Positions 39,997 to 49,023 are shown, numbered from the stretch's first letter. The stretch: DNA of 64,000 bases from Bradyrhizobium sp. NDS-1 (GCF_032918005.1 NZ_CP136628.1:1473501-1537500), one strand, 5' to 3'. Numbers and translations: made by a program. The notes: generated from the letters alone by a model not told the origin.

Positions 39997-41826
39997 TTAA
40001 CCCTCGAGCTCGGCCGTCGCTTGACCGAGCCATGCCTTGGTCGCCTCATCGAGCGCCGGCCCGACTTCGGCCCTTACGCGCGCATGATACGCATTGAGCC
40101 AGACGAGCTCATCCCTGCTCAGCATCGCGACATCGATCAGCCGGCGGTCGATCGGTGCCAGGGTCAGCGTCTCGAACGCGTTCATCGATTTCTCCGCGCC
40201 CTCGATGTCGGCGGCGACGACCAGCTCGAGATTTTCGATGCGGATGCCGAAGCCGTCGGTCTTGTAGTAGCCGGGCTCGTTGGAGAGGATCATGCCGCGT
40301 TTCAGCGGCGTGATCCCGAGCTTCGAGATCCGCGCCGGGCCTTCGTGCACCGAGAGATAGCTGCCGACGCCATGACCGGTGCCGTGCTCGAAATCGACGC
40401 CAGCGGCCCAGAGATATTGCCGTGCCAGCGTATCGAGCTGCGCGCCCGTGGTGCCGTCCGGGAAGATCGCGCGGGCGATCGCAATATGGCCGCGCAGCAC
40501 GCGGGTGAAGCGGTCGCGCATCTCGTCCGTCGGCTCGCCCACGGCCATGGTGCGCGTGACGTCGGTGGTGCCGTCTTCGTACTGCGCACCGGAATCGATC
40601 AGCAGCAGGTCGCCGGCCGCGATCCGCCGGTTGCTCTTGCGCGTGACGCGGTAGTGCACGATGGCGCCGTTCGGGCCGGTGCCGGAGATGGTCGGAAACG
40701 ACACGTCCTTCAGCGCGCCGGTGTCGCGGCGAAACGTTTCCAGCGCCTCGACCGCGTCGATCTCGGTGAGCTTGCCGCTTGGGGCCTCGCGATCGATCCA
40801 TGCGAGGAAGCGCGCCAATGCAACGGCGTCGCGCACATGGGCCGTCTTGGTACCCTTGATCTCGGTCGGGTTCTTGACCGCCTTGAGCAGGGCAATCGGA
40901 TCGCTGCCGCGCACGGGCTTGCCGCCGGCGCCCGCGATCAGCCGGCTGAGTGCGTCGGCCGCGGTGGCGCTGTCGAGCGCGATCGATCCGCCGCTCTTGG
41001 CCAGCGCCATCAGCGTCGGCGCCATCGCGTCGGGCTCGCGCACGTCGGCGGCCTGCTCGAGATGGTCGCGCGTGAGGTTGGAGAGCTTGCGATGGTCGAT
41101 GAAGATGGTGGGGCGTCCGTCTTTCGGCACCAGCGCGTAGGACAGCGGCAGCGGGGTATGGGCGACGTCGGCGCCGCGGATGTTGAAGGTCCAGGCGACC
41201 GCGTGGCTGTCGGACAAAACCAGCGCGTCGACGCCGAGCTTGGCGATCTCGCCTCTGATCTGCGTCAGCTTCTCGGCTTCAGTGACGCCGGCATTTTGTA
41301 GTCCGTGCACGACGACGGGGGCGAGCGGCGGCTGCGGACGATCCTGCCAGATCGCGTCGATTGGATTGCTGTCGACGGCAACCAGCTCGGCGCCAGCCCT
41401 GGCGCACGCGGCCGACAGGCGTTCGGCTGCCGCAAAAGTGTGCAGCCACGGATCAAATCCAAGGCGGTCGCCGGCTTTCAGATGCGTCGAGACCCAGCTC
41501 TCGGGTGGCGGGTCGATCAGCGATTCCACGGCCCAGGCCTTTGCGTCGACCTGCTTGGCGGCCTGAAGCGTGTAGCGGCCGTCGACGAACAATGCGGCTT
41601 CCTGGGTCAGAACAACCGCGAATCCTGCCGAGCCCGTGAACCCGGTCAGCCAGGCCAGCCGCTCTTCCGACGGCGGCACATATTCGTTCTGCTGCTGATC
41701 GGCGCGCGGAACGACGAAGCCGGTTAGCTTGCGACGGGCGAGTTCTTCGCGAAGGGCGGCCAGCCGTGCGGTCAATGCGACGCCGGCCTCCGGCTCCTCG
41801 AATGTCTGAAAGTGTGCTTCGAACAT
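39997..41826 (-). CDS. Xaa-Pro aminopeptidase (aminopeptidase P, M24B family)
   Basis: A 609-residue cytoplasmic metallopeptidase removing the N-terminal residue before proline. Two creatinase-like N-terminal domains (~15-310) precede the pita-bread catalytic domain with metal ligands in LLIDSGAQY (Asp), TTDVTR (Asp), GTGHGVGSY (His), SNEPGYY (Glu) and IRIENLELV (Glu). The ~600-residue three-domain form matches the eukaryotic XPNPEP1-like group rather than the 440-residue PepP. Stands alone; the divergent upstream gap leads to a small ORF. Confidence 0.92.
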   Translation of the reverse strand: MFEAHFQTFEEPEAGVALTARLAALREELARRKLTGFVVPRADQQQNEYVPPSEERLAWLTGFTGSAGFAVVLTQEAALFVDGRYTLQAAKQVDAKAWAVESLIDPPPESWVSTHLKAGDRLGFDPWLHTFAAAERLSAACARAGAELVAVDSNPIDAIWQDRPQPPLAPVVVHGLQNAGVTEAEKLTQIRGEIAKLGVDALVLSDSHAVAWTFNIRGADVAHTPLPLSYALVPKDGRPTIFIDHRKLSNLTRDHLEQAADVREPDAMAPTLMALAKSGGSIALDSATAADALSRLIAGAGGKPVRGSDPIALLKAVKNPTEIKGTKTAHVRDAVALARFLAWIDREAPSGKLTEIDAVEALETFRRDTGALKDVSFPTISGTGPNGAIVHYRVTRKSNRRIAAGDLLLIDSGAQYEDGTTDVTRTMAVGEPTDEMRDRFTRVLRGHIAIARAIFPDGTTGAQLDTLARQYLWAAGVDFEHGTGHGVGSYLSVHEGPARISKLGITPLKRGMILSNEPGYYKTDGFGIRIENLELVVAADIEGAEKSMNAFETLTLAPIDRRLIDVAMLSRDELVWLNAYHARVRAEVGPALDEATKAWLGQATAELEG

Positions 41827-42012
41827 GGTGGATCACTTTAGGATCATGGGGACGAGTCCGCAATCTGGGCGCATTTACGTCGCATCTGGCATGGACCGTG
41901 CTTGAAATGGTTCCACTCGAGTCGAGTGGAGTAAGGATGCGGCAGTCGCGCTTTGTCCGGATAACAGGGAAATTCGAGCAGGTGGTTCATCTCAACGACG
42001 AGGGGACACACG

Positions 42013-42192
42013 ATGCCAGCATTCACGTTCGAGAAGATTTCGCCGCCGGTGCGCCGAGCGCCGACCGCGGCGGTACCGAAGAAGCCGCGCAGCGTCATCA
42101 GTCAGGTGATCGACCGCATCGCCGTGCGCCGCGCAAGGCGGACGTTGCAAGACGAGCACGCCGTGCGCCAGGACGAGAAGCCGGCAGAGTAG
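42013..42192 (+). CDS. Small basic protein, 59 residues, function unknown
   Basis: An ATG preceded by GAGGGGA (seven bases away) opens a 60-codon frame ending TAG. The product starts MPAFTFEKISPPVRRAP and has a basic, Arg/Lys-rich body (RRARRTLQDEHAVRQDEK) with a helix-forming middle. My impression is that short proteins with this opening occur across Bradyrhizobium; this is from memory and unchecked. No known domain. It lies in the divergent gap between the aminopeptidase gene and a class E repeat, on the plus strand alone. Confidence 0.6.
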   Translation: MPAFTFEKISPPVRRAPTAAVPKKPRSVISQVIDRIAVRRARRTLQDEHAVRQDEKPAE

Positions 42193-42204
42193 CGGCGGTG
42201 TTTG

Positions 42205-42270
42205 CTCACCTCGCCCCGCTTGCGGCGAGAGGTCGGATCGCATCGTAAAGATGCGGTCCGGGTGAGGGGG
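42205..42270. repeat. Palindromic intergenic repeat, class E
   Basis: ctcacctcgccccgcttgcgg...gaggtcggatcgcatcg...gatgcggtccgggtgagggg: outer ctcacc/gggtgag and inner gatcgcatc/gatgcggtc arms pair. It sits after the small ORF and before the stop of prmA. Confidence 0.75.
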
Positions 42271-42307
42271 CCCAGGTCTCCCGACGATCCCGGGCGTGGA
42301 GACGTGG

Positions 42308-43195
42308 TTATCCTATCTTCCGCAGCAACAGGCTGCTCCATCCCTCGATCCGCAGATGCTTCAACGGCACGAGGCCGCGCGCGCGGTAGGCGGCGATCAC
42401 GGCGGGCGCCTGGTGCGTCAGCAGGCCGGAGAGGATGACGCGTCCGCCGGGCGCAAGATGCCGCGCCATCGGGCCCGCCAATTGCCTGAGCGGGTTGGCA
42501 AGGATGTTGGCCAGCACCAGGTCGAATGGGCCGGCCTTTCCAAAATCCGGCGCGGCGAAGCCGGTGGCGCGGATCACCCGCACATGATTGCCCACTTCGT
42601 TCAGCCGGGCGTTTTCGCTCGCCACCCGTACCGATGGCGGGTCGATGTCGGAGGCGAGCACGTGGCGGTGCAGCGCTTTCGCCGCGGCGATGGCCAGCAC
42701 GCCCGTGCCGGTGCCGAGGTCGAGGAGGTTCCGCGGACGGGAACTCTTCAGGACATGGTCAAGCAGCAGTAAACAGCCGCGGGTGGTGCCATGGTGGCCG
42801 GTGCCGAAGGCGAGTGCCGCCTCGATCTCAATCCCGAGCTTGTTCGGCGCCACGCGGTCGCGGTCGTGGCTGCCGTGCACGACGAAGCGCCCGGCCGGCA
42901 CTGGGACGAGGTCTTCCAGGCTGGCCTTGACCCAGTCCTTGGCTTCCATCGTGTCAAAGATAAGGGTGTCGGCGACCGCATTTCCTGCCGAATTTACAAC
43001 GAGTTCTCGCAGGAGCGCCTGGTCGGGCGCCTCGGCGAAATGAAGCGTGACGTCCCATTGCCCGTCCGGCCCCTCGAAGGCGGCGACCGCCGCATCGCTC
43101 TCGAAAAACACCTCGGTGAGCACGTCGACGACACGCCTGGCGTCGGCCTCGCTGCTTATGGAAAAGCTGGCGCGATGGGTCGGAGAAGGCTGCAT
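42308..43195 (-). CDS. prmA: Ribosomal protein L11 methyltransferase PrmA
   Basis: A 295-residue SAM enzyme that trimethylates ribosomal protein L11. The SAM loop NLLDLGTGTGVLAIAAAKAL (~137-156), acidic ASDIDPPSV and the PrmA motif VLANILANPLRQLA are clear; FGTGHHGTTRGCL precedes the SAM site as in the family. The N-terminal ~100 residues form the L11-binding domain. Monocistronic; divergent from the Flp pilin gene. Confidence 0.93.
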   Translation of the reverse strand: MQPSPTHRASFSISSEADARRVVDVLTEVFFESDAAVAAFEGPDGQWDVTLHFAEAPDQALLRELVVNSAGNAVADTLIFDTMEAKDWVKASLEDLVPVPAGRFVVHGSHDRDRVAPNKLGIEIEAALAFGTGHHGTTRGCLLLLDHVLKSSRPRNLLDLGTGTGVLAIAAAKALHRHVLASDIDPPSVRVASENARLNEVGNHVRVIRATGFAAPDFGKAGPFDLVLANILANPLRQLAGPMARHLAPGGRVILSGLLTHQAPAVIAAYRARGLVPLKHLRIEGWSSLLLRKIG

Positions 43196-43348
43196 CAGGG
43201 TTCCATTGAGTTTAATTTTGGGAACTTTTGTTCCCGATTTACCGCATAACTTGCGGTTCCCCGGTTAACTCGGGCGAAGGCTGTGTCCCGTACATTTCCG
43301 AGTGTCAAATTAAGTCATCGCATCTTTTAGTTGAAACGGAGGCTAACC

Positions 43349-43513
43349 TTGAAGAGCATGATTCAGAAGTTCTGGTCGGATGAGTCCGGTGCAACGGCGA
43401 TCGAATACGGTCTGATTGCGGCGGGCATCGCCCTGGCGATCATCACCGTGGTGAACAACCTGGGCACCACCATGAACGAGAAGTTCACTTCGATTAGCAC
43501 CTCCTTGAAGTAA
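43349..43513 (+). CDS. Flp/Fap family type IVb pilin
   Basis: A 54-residue prepilin. SDESGATAIEYGLIAAGIAL contains the Flp cleavage site (after Gly, before ATAIEYG) with Glu+5 and Tyr+6, followed by the hydrophobic pilin helix and a short polar tail. The start is a TTG at 43349, because AACGGAGG lies six bases upstream; the ATG at 43358 is too far from it. Assembly would need the Tad/Cpa machinery (CpaA peptidase, CpaF ATPase), none of which is in the window. A strong hairpin follows the gene. Confidence 0.88.
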   Translation: MKSMIQKFWSDESGATAIEYGLIAAGIALAIITVVNNLGTTMNEKFTSISTSLK

Positions 43514-43569
43514 TTTCCGCCTCCATTTCCCAGCGAGGCTGCTTTTCTTCCGAGGCTATTCCTGATCAC

Positions 43570-43599
43570 CGCCCGCGAGGGGAATTCCCCTGGCGGGCG
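43570..43599 (+). terminator. Hairpin after the Flp pilin gene
   Basis: CGCCCGC (43570-43576) pairs with GCGGGCG (43593-43599), with a GGGGAATTCCCC inner palindrome; followed by AGGTCGTTTCT. Likely transcription terminator, although the U-tract is short. Confidence 0.65.
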
Positions 43600-43623
43600 A
43601 GGTCGTTTCTGGCGAGCGCTTTC

Positions 43624-43803
43624 GATATTCACAGATTGTCCGCAGCTTGCCGGGACGTTATCCACCGGCTTTTCCCGCCAATGGCCCACCGATTTCCACC
43701 GACTTTCCTCAGTTCGTCCCAACGTTCTCGCCCAAGCCATCCTCGGTCTGTCCACAGGCCGTTCAACAGCCCGTCCACACCCTATCCACAGACCTATCCA
43801 CGG
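43624..43803 (+). other. Cluster of DnaA-box-like motifs
   Basis: Within 180 non-coding bases there are ATATTCACA, TTATCCACC, CTGTCCACA, CTATCCACA and CTATCCACG, all in the same orientation; each matches the DnaA consensus TTATCCACA at seven or eight of nine positions. The patch runs from the Flp terminator to the 3' end of the oxidoreductase gene. Its role is unknown. Confidence 0.4.
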
Positions 43804-45404
43804 CTTCCGAGCAGCGACCGGTGATCCCTCAGGATCACCTGCGCCGCGTTATGGCCGGGAGCGCCGGTGACGCCGCCGCCGGGATGGGCGCCGGAGCCGC
43901 AATGGTAGAGGCCCCTCAACGGCCCGCGATAATCCGCATGGCCCAGCATCGGCCGCGCCGAGAACAACTGGTTCAAGCTCAGCGCGCCGTGGAAGATGTC
44001 GCCGCCGAGAAGCCCGAACTGCCGTTCGAGATCGAGCGGGGACAGGATCTGGCGGCCGCGCACGCTTCCCGCAAAACCCGGCGCGTATTGATCCACCGTC
44101 GCGATCATGAGATCGGCGACCTCGTCGCGATGGTCGTCCCACGACTTTCCATCCGGAAGGTCCGGCGCGACGTGCTGGCAGAACAGGCTCGCGACGTGCT
44201 TTCCCGCGGGCGCCAGCGTGTCGTCGAGCGTCGAGGGGATCAGCATCTCGACCACGGGCTCGCGGCTCCAGCCCTGCGCGCGGGCATCGAGATAGGCGCG
44301 GTCCATGTAGGGAAGGCTCGGCGCCAGGATGATGCCGGATGAGAGATGATCGCCTTCGCCCGGCAGCGCCGTGAAGGAGGGCAGGCGGTCCAGCGCCACG
44401 TTCATGCGGAAGGTGCCGGAGCCGTTCTTCCAGTGCCGGATGCGCGCGAGGAAGTCCGCAGGCAGGGCCTCGGCCGCGACCAAATGCGTGTAGAGCAGCT
44501 TTGGATTGACGTTGGCCGCGACATATTTCGCGCGGATCGTCTCGCCGTTCTCCAGCACGATTCCGGCGGCGCGGTCGCGCTCGACGATGATCTCGCGGAC
44601 GCCCGCGTCGGTGTCGATCACGACGCCACGATCGCGTGCCGCGCGCGCCATCGCCTGCGTGATCGCGCCCATGCCGCCGATGGCGTGGCCCCAAACACCC
44701 TTCTTGCCGTTCACCTCGCCGAAGGCGTGATGCAGCATCACATAGGCCGAGCCGGCCGCGTAGGGACTGGCATAGTTGCCGACGATGGCGTCGAAGCCGA
44801 ACAGCGCCTTGACCAGATCATGCTCGAAGCGCTCGTCCAGCATCTCGCCGGCGGAGCGGGTGAAGAGATCGAGCAGGCTGCGGCTCTGCTCCAGCGTCAG
44901 GCCGCGCAGGATATTGGCGGTCGTCCAGGCGTTGACGCCTTCGCGCAACGCCGCCGTGCCAAAGCCGTCGACGAGGTTCGGTGGCGCGCGGAGCACGAAC
45001 TGCCTGAGCACGTCGGAGATGTCTTCAAGCTCGCGCGAAAACCCGTCGAGCGCAGCCGCGTCATGCGTGCTCAGCCGCGCGACCGATGCCTTCGTCCGTC
45101 CCTCGCCGGTGAGAAGATAGCTGCCGTCAGGTGCGGGCAAGAAATTCTGGGCGCGCCGTTCGACGATCCGCAGGCCCTGTTCAGTGAGCTTGAGGTCACG
45201 GATCACCTGCGGATTGAGCAGGCTTACCGTGTAGGCTGCGACCGAATTGCGGAATCCCGGGTGAAACTCCTCCGTGACCGCGGCACCGCCGACCACCTTG
45301 CGGCGCTCGACCACGCGCACGCGCAGGCCCGCCATCGCGAGATAGGCCGCGCAAGTGAGGCCGTTATGGCCAGCGCCGATGATGACGACGTCGGTTTCGT
45401 TCAT
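43794..45404 (-). CDS. FAD-dependent phytoene-dehydrogenase-like oxidoreductase (PYROXD2-like)
   Basis: A 536-residue flavoprotein. N-terminal VIIGAGHNGLTCAAYLA is the dinucleotide-binding fold, with VVERRKVVGGAAVTEE completing the FAD site. A C-terminal YHCGSGAHPGGGVTGAPGHNAA matches the phytoene desaturase/CrtI superfamily signature. There are no carotenoid genes nearby, and the sequence resembles the NAD(P)/FAD proteins annotated as PYROXD2 rather than true desaturases; the substrate is unknown. The start follows AGGGACATC. Confidence 0.85.
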   Translation of the reverse strand: MNETDVVIIGAGHNGLTCAAYLAMAGLRVRVVERRKVVGGAAVTEEFHPGFRNSVAAYTVSLLNPQVIRDLKLTEQGLRIVERRAQNFLPAPDGSYLLTGEGRTKASVARLSTHDAAALDGFSRELEDISDVLRQFVLRAPPNLVDGFGTAALREGVNAWTTANILRGLTLEQSRSLLDLFTRSAGEMLDERFEHDLVKALFGFDAIVGNYASPYAAGSAYVMLHHAFGEVNGKKGVWGHAIGGMGAITQAMARAARDRGVVIDTDAGVREIIVERDRAAGIVLENGETIRAKYVAANVNPKLLYTHLVAAEALPADFLARIRHWKNGSGTFRMNVALDRLPSFTALPGEGDHLSSGIILAPSLPYMDRAYLDARAQGWSREPVVEMLIPSTLDDTLAPAGKHVASLFCQHVAPDLPDGKSWDDHRDEVADLMIATVDQYAPGFAGSVRGRQILSPLDLERQFGLLGGDIFHGALSLNQLFSARPMLGHADYRGPLRGLYHCGSGAHPGGGVTGAPGHNAAQVILRDHRSLLGSRG

Positions 45405-45415
45405 GATGTCCCTGG

Positions 45416-45497
45416 CGTCCTTCCGGGGCGATGCGCGGCATCGAGCCCGGAAATCTTGAGGTTCCGGGTTTGCCTCCTCGAGGTGCCCCGGAACGAC
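45416..45497. repeat. Palindromic intergenic repeat, class A, diverged
   Basis: cgtccttccggggcgatgcgcggcatcgagcccggaaatc ... ggttccgggtttgcctcctcgaggtgccccggaacgac. Lies in the divergent gap between the oxidoreductase and the spermidine-synthase-like gene. Confidence 0.75.
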
Positions 45498-45616
45498 ATC
45501 TGTATATCAGGCATTTCTCGCGGCAACATCACGCGCCCCTTTATTGCCCGTTCAGGCGCCTTATGCTCCATTGCGCGCGTCCGGCGCCCGCCGGAGAATT
45601 GTTCGCCGGAGCGCTC

Positions 45617-47896
45617 ATGGATTCGATCGTGCAACCCGCCGCCACGGAGCAGCCGTCTTCGTCGCGCAACCGGCTGCTGCTGACGGTCTACACCGCGGCG
45701 ATCTTCGTCAGCGCGCTGCTGCTGTTCTCCGTGCAGCCGCTGTTCACGAAGATGGTGCTGCCGCGGCTCGGCGGCTCGCCGGCGGTGTGGTCGGTGGCGA
45801 TGGTGTTCTTCCAGTCGCTGCTGCTGGCGGGCTACGCCTATGCTCATCTGTTGATGCAGGTCAGAAACCGCATCGTTCCGGTCGCAGTGCATCTGGTGCT
45901 GCTGATCGCGGCGTTCGTCACGCTGCCGCTCGGCATCGCCTCCGCCTATGGCGAGCCTCCCGCTTCGGGCTATGCGCTCTGGCTGCTCGGCCTGTTCGTG
46001 GTTTCGATCGGCTTGCCGTTCTTTGCGCTCGCCGCCAACAATCCGCTGCTGCAGGCCTGGTTCGTCCGCACCGGCCATCCCGCCGCGCACGATCCGTACT
46101 TCCTCTATGCCTCCTCCAACATCGGCAGCTTCCTTGCGCTGTTGTCCTATCCATTCCTGCTGGAGCCGATCTTCACGCTGCACACGCAGAACCGGTTCTG
46201 GACTGCCGGCTATGGCCTCCTGATCCTGCTAATCGCTGCCTGCGGCGCGTTGCTGTTGCGTTCGCCGAAATTGGCCGAGGTCGACGCGCGAACCGAGGAG
46301 GTGAATGCGCCGGCGCCCGCTCTGCTGATGCGGCTGCGCTGGATCTTCCTGGCTGCGGTGCCGTCCGGCCTGCTCATCGCGGTGACGGCGCACATCTCGA
46401 CCGACGTCGCGGCGGCGCCGCTTCTGTGGGTGCTGCCGCTGTCGCTGTACCTGCTCACCTGGGTGGTCGTGTTCCAGTCGCGTCCGCTGTTGCCGCACAA
46501 ATGGATGTTGATGCTCCAGCCGGTCGCGATCGCGGGCGTGGTTGTCCTGCTGGCCTATGGCGGCGAGCAGAACCTGCTGCTCACGCTCGGCGGCCATCAA
46601 TTGTGCTTCTTCGTCATCGCCATGGCCTGCCATGGCGAGCTGGCGCGGACGCGGCCGGCCGCCAAATATCTCACCGGCTTCTATGTGGCGCTGTCGTTCG
46701 GCGGCATGGTCGGCGGTCTCTTTGCCGGCCTGGTTGCGCCATTCACCTTCTCCTGGATCGCCGAATATCCGATCCTGATCGCGCTCGCAGCGCTGTGCCG
46801 GCCGCCCGCGAACGAACGTCTCGCCGGTATCGTCAAATGGTATTGGCTGGCACTCGCCGCGCTCGCAGTGGGGCTCGTTGCGCCCTCTATCATGACAGGC
46901 GATCTTTCAACGTGGTTCGAGGACCACCGCGTCTGGATCGCCGGCTTCGTCGGCGCACTCGCTGCGCTGCTCGCGCTGGTGCTCAATGCCGGTCGCTGGA
47001 AAATCTTTGCGACCGTCGCACTCGCGCTGGCGCTGATCCGAATCTATCCGGCGGACGAAGGGCGCGTCACCACGGTGCGAAGTTTCTTCGGCGTGCACAA
47101 GATCGTGGAGACGCCCGGTGGCTATTTCCACGTGCTGATGCACGGCACCACCATTCATGGCGCCGAACGCTTCCGCAACAATGACGGCACTCAGGTCACC
47201 GGCCGGCCCGAGCCGATCACCTATTACCACAAGGACGGCGGCATTGGTCAGGCCGTCACCGCCATCCGCGAGCGCAAGGGCGCGCCGCTGAAGGTCGCCG
47301 CGATCGGCGTCGGCTCGGGCACGCTCGCTTGTGCTGTCGAGCACGGCGAAGACTGGAAGTTCTTCGAGATCGACCAATCCATGGTGGACGCGGCGCGCAA
47401 CCCCAGGAATTTCCGCTACATCTCGAGCTGCATGCCCGACATGAAGCCGGTGATCGGCGATGCGCGGCTGACCTTCGCCAAGGAGCCCGACGGTGCCTAC
47501 GACCTCATCATCGTCGACGCCTACTCGTCCGATGCGATCCCGATCCATCTTGCGACCAAGGAGGCGATGAAGATCTACAAGGACAAGCTGGCCCCGCACG
47601 GCGCGGTGCTGATGCACGTCTCCAACCGGCATCTCGATCTCGAGACCGTCGTGGTCGGCATCGCCGATTCAAACGACCTCAAGAGCTGGGTCTTCAACGA
47701 GGATTCGGGGCGCGATGGTGACTACATTTTCTCGACCGACGTCGTCATCTCCGCAAGGGAGGAGGCTGATATCGGCAGGCTCGCCTCCAACAAGTCGTGG
47801 GAGCAGACCGAGGCCGACGACAGGGTGCGGGTCTGGAGCGACGACTATTCCAACATCCTGGGCGCGCTGTACCGGCGTTATCGGGACGGGGAGTAG
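45617..47896 (+). CDS. Fused MFS-like membrane / spermidine synthase-like protein
   Basis: A 759-residue protein. The first ~480 residues carry about 11-12 hydrophobic helices (FVSALLLFSVQPLFTKMVLP, FVVSIGLPFFALAANNPLLQ). The last ~250 form a SpeE-like Rossmann domain with VAAIGVGSGTLACAVEHG, FFEIDQSMVDAAR and LIIVDAYSSDAIPIHLATKE. This architecture is common in bacteria but unexplained; it may make or export a polyamine-like product or methylate a membrane substrate. The start at 45617 follows GGAG; the frame is open from 45431 through the repeat. Single gene. Confidence 0.85.
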   Translation: MDSIVQPAATEQPSSSRNRLLLTVYTAAIFVSALLLFSVQPLFTKMVLPRLGGSPAVWSVAMVFFQSLLLAGYAYAHLLMQVRNRIVPVAVHLVLLIAAFVTLPLGIASAYGEPPASGYALWLLGLFVVSIGLPFFALAANNPLLQAWFVRTGHPAAHDPYFLYASSNIGSFLALLSYPFLLEPIFTLHTQNRFWTAGYGLLILLIAACGALLLRSPKLAEVDARTEEVNAPAPALLMRLRWIFLAAVPSGLLIAVTAHISTDVAAAPLLWVLPLSLYLLTWVVVFQSRPLLPHKWMLMLQPVAIAGVVVLLAYGGEQNLLLTLGGHQLCFFVIAMACHGELARTRPAAKYLTGFYVALSFGGMVGGLFAGLVAPFTFSWIAEYPILIALAALCRPPANERLAGIVKWYWLALAALAVGLVAPSIMTGDLSTWFEDHRVWIAGFVGALAALLALVLNAGRWKIFATVALALALIRIYPADEGRVTTVRSFFGVHKIVETPGGYFHVLMHGTTIHGAERFRNNDGTQVTGRPEPITYYHKDGGIGQAVTAIRERKGAPLKVAAIGVGSGTLACAVEHGEDWKFFEIDQSMVDAARNPRNFRYISSCMPDMKPVIGDARLTFAKEPDGAYDLIIVDAYSSDAIPIHLATKEAMKIYKDKLAPHGAVLMHVSNRHLDLETVVVGIADSNDLKSWVFNEDSGRDGDYIFSTDVVISAREEADIGRLASNKSWEQTEADDRVRVWSDDYSNILGALYRRYRDGE

Positions 47897-47910
47897 GGAA
47901 GCCCGAATGC

Positions 47911-48038
47911 ATCCCGTGCCCCCGGGCGCTGCGCAGCACGAAATGATGCGCAGCAGATACTGGGTCCATGACGCGGCGTTCTGGGTCCCGGCTTTGCGGA
48001 GCAGCGTTGCACGCCGCACCGCGTCCGGGACGCGAGAC
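47911..48038. repeat. Palindromic intergenic repeat, class D
   Basis: Contains ctgggtccatgacgcggcgttctgggtcccggctttgcggagcagcgttgcacgccgcaccgcgtccgggac, with pairing cccgg / ccggg and ggagcagcg / cgctgcgc arms. Only copy of this class seen. Sits between the convergent ends of the spermidine-synthase-like and GDPD genes. Confidence 0.65.
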
Positions 48039-48042
48039 TGCC

Positions 48043-49023
48043 TTACGGTGCCACCGGCGTTCCCGCCGGCAACGCAATTCCCTTCTCACCGGCGACCTGC
48101 CGCAACAGGTCCGGCCGGTCCGAGATGATGCCGTCGACGCCAAGCTCGATCATGCGCGCCATGTCGTCGGGCTTGTTGACCGTCCAAACCACCACGCGCA
48201 ATCCGAGTCCGTGCGCTTCCGAGATCAGCGCCGCCGTCACGTCGCCGAAATGAGGCGACCACACTGCGCCGCCCGCGGCCTTGATGGTGCGCGGCAGCGA
48301 GCCACCATGATCGGCCGGATTGAAACCCGCCGTCCAGCTGGTGGCCTTGTCCAGCGCCACTGTGGCTGTGCCGCGCTGGAGCGTGAGGTACGCCGTCGGC
48401 ATCTTCGGCGCCTTCTGCTGCACGAGCTGCAACGTTCGCCAGTCGAATGACTGGATCATGACGCGGTCGGAAAATCCTTCGGCTTCGATCAAATCCAGCA
48501 GGCGGGTGACGAAGGCCTGCGGGGTGAGGGATTCATCCGGGCGGTTCGGATCGATCTTGGTTTCGATGTTGAAGCGCACGCGCGTGTTGCCGGACTTGCG
48601 CGCTAGCGCGAACAGCTCGCGCAAGGTGGGGATGCGAGCTCCCGGGACGCCGCGCTGGTCGGGGAATTGTTTGGCGTAGGCGCTGTCCGGCCGGATCTGA
48701 CCGACGTCATAGGTCCTGACCTCGTCGAGACGCAGCTTCACGAAGGGCGTGCCGGGCGGCGCGATGTAGGCGCCGCCCGCATCGCGCGTGAGATCGGGAT
48801 TGAGCCTGCGGTCATGCGAGATGACGACTTCGCCGTCTGCGGTGACGCCGGCGTCGAGCTCCAGCGTGTCCACGCCCATCGACAGCGCGTTGGCGAAGGC
48901 CGGCAGGGTGTTTTCCGGCAACAGCGCCCGACCGCCGCGATGCGCCTCGAGATCGAAGCCCATGGCTTGTCCCGCTATCAGGGCCAACAACACGGTCAGA
49001 GTGGTCGCGGCACGTGATGGCAT
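48043..49023 (-). CDS. Glycerophosphodiester phosphodiesterase (GDPD), exported
   Basis: A 326-residue enzyme releasing glycerol-3-phosphate from glycerophosphodiesters. A signal peptide (PSRAATTLTVLLALIAGQAMG) leads to the catalytic motif EAHRGGRALLPENTLPAF and LELDAGVTADGEVVISHD, with FNIETKID as third acidic site. Periplasmic, as in GlpQ-type enzymes. The ATG at 49023 is favoured by GAGG upstream; 49041 is possible. No glycerol-3-phosphate transporter is adjacent. Confidence 0.9.
   Translation of the reverse strand: MPSRAATTLTVLLALIAGQAMGFDLEAHRGGRALLPENTLPAFANALSMGVDTLELDAGVTADGEVVISHDRRLNPDLTRDAGGAYIAPPGTPFVKLRLDEVRTYDVGQIRPDSAYAKQFPDQRGVPGARIPTLRELFALARKSGNTRVRFNIETKIDPNRPDESLTPQAFVTRLLDLIEAEGFSDRVMIQSFDWRTLQLVQQKAPKMPTAYLTLQRGTATVALDKATSWTAGFNPADHGGSLPRTIKAAGGAVWSPHFGDVTAALISEAHGLGLRVVVWTVNKPDDMARMIELGVDGIISDRPDLLRQVAGEKGIALPAGTPVAP

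Noticed and set aside
43624..43803. Chromosomal replication origin
   Set aside because: DnaA-box-like motifs are present, but there is no AT-rich unwinding region and no dnaA, hemE or parAB genes nearby. Kept only as a possible DnaA-binding patch.
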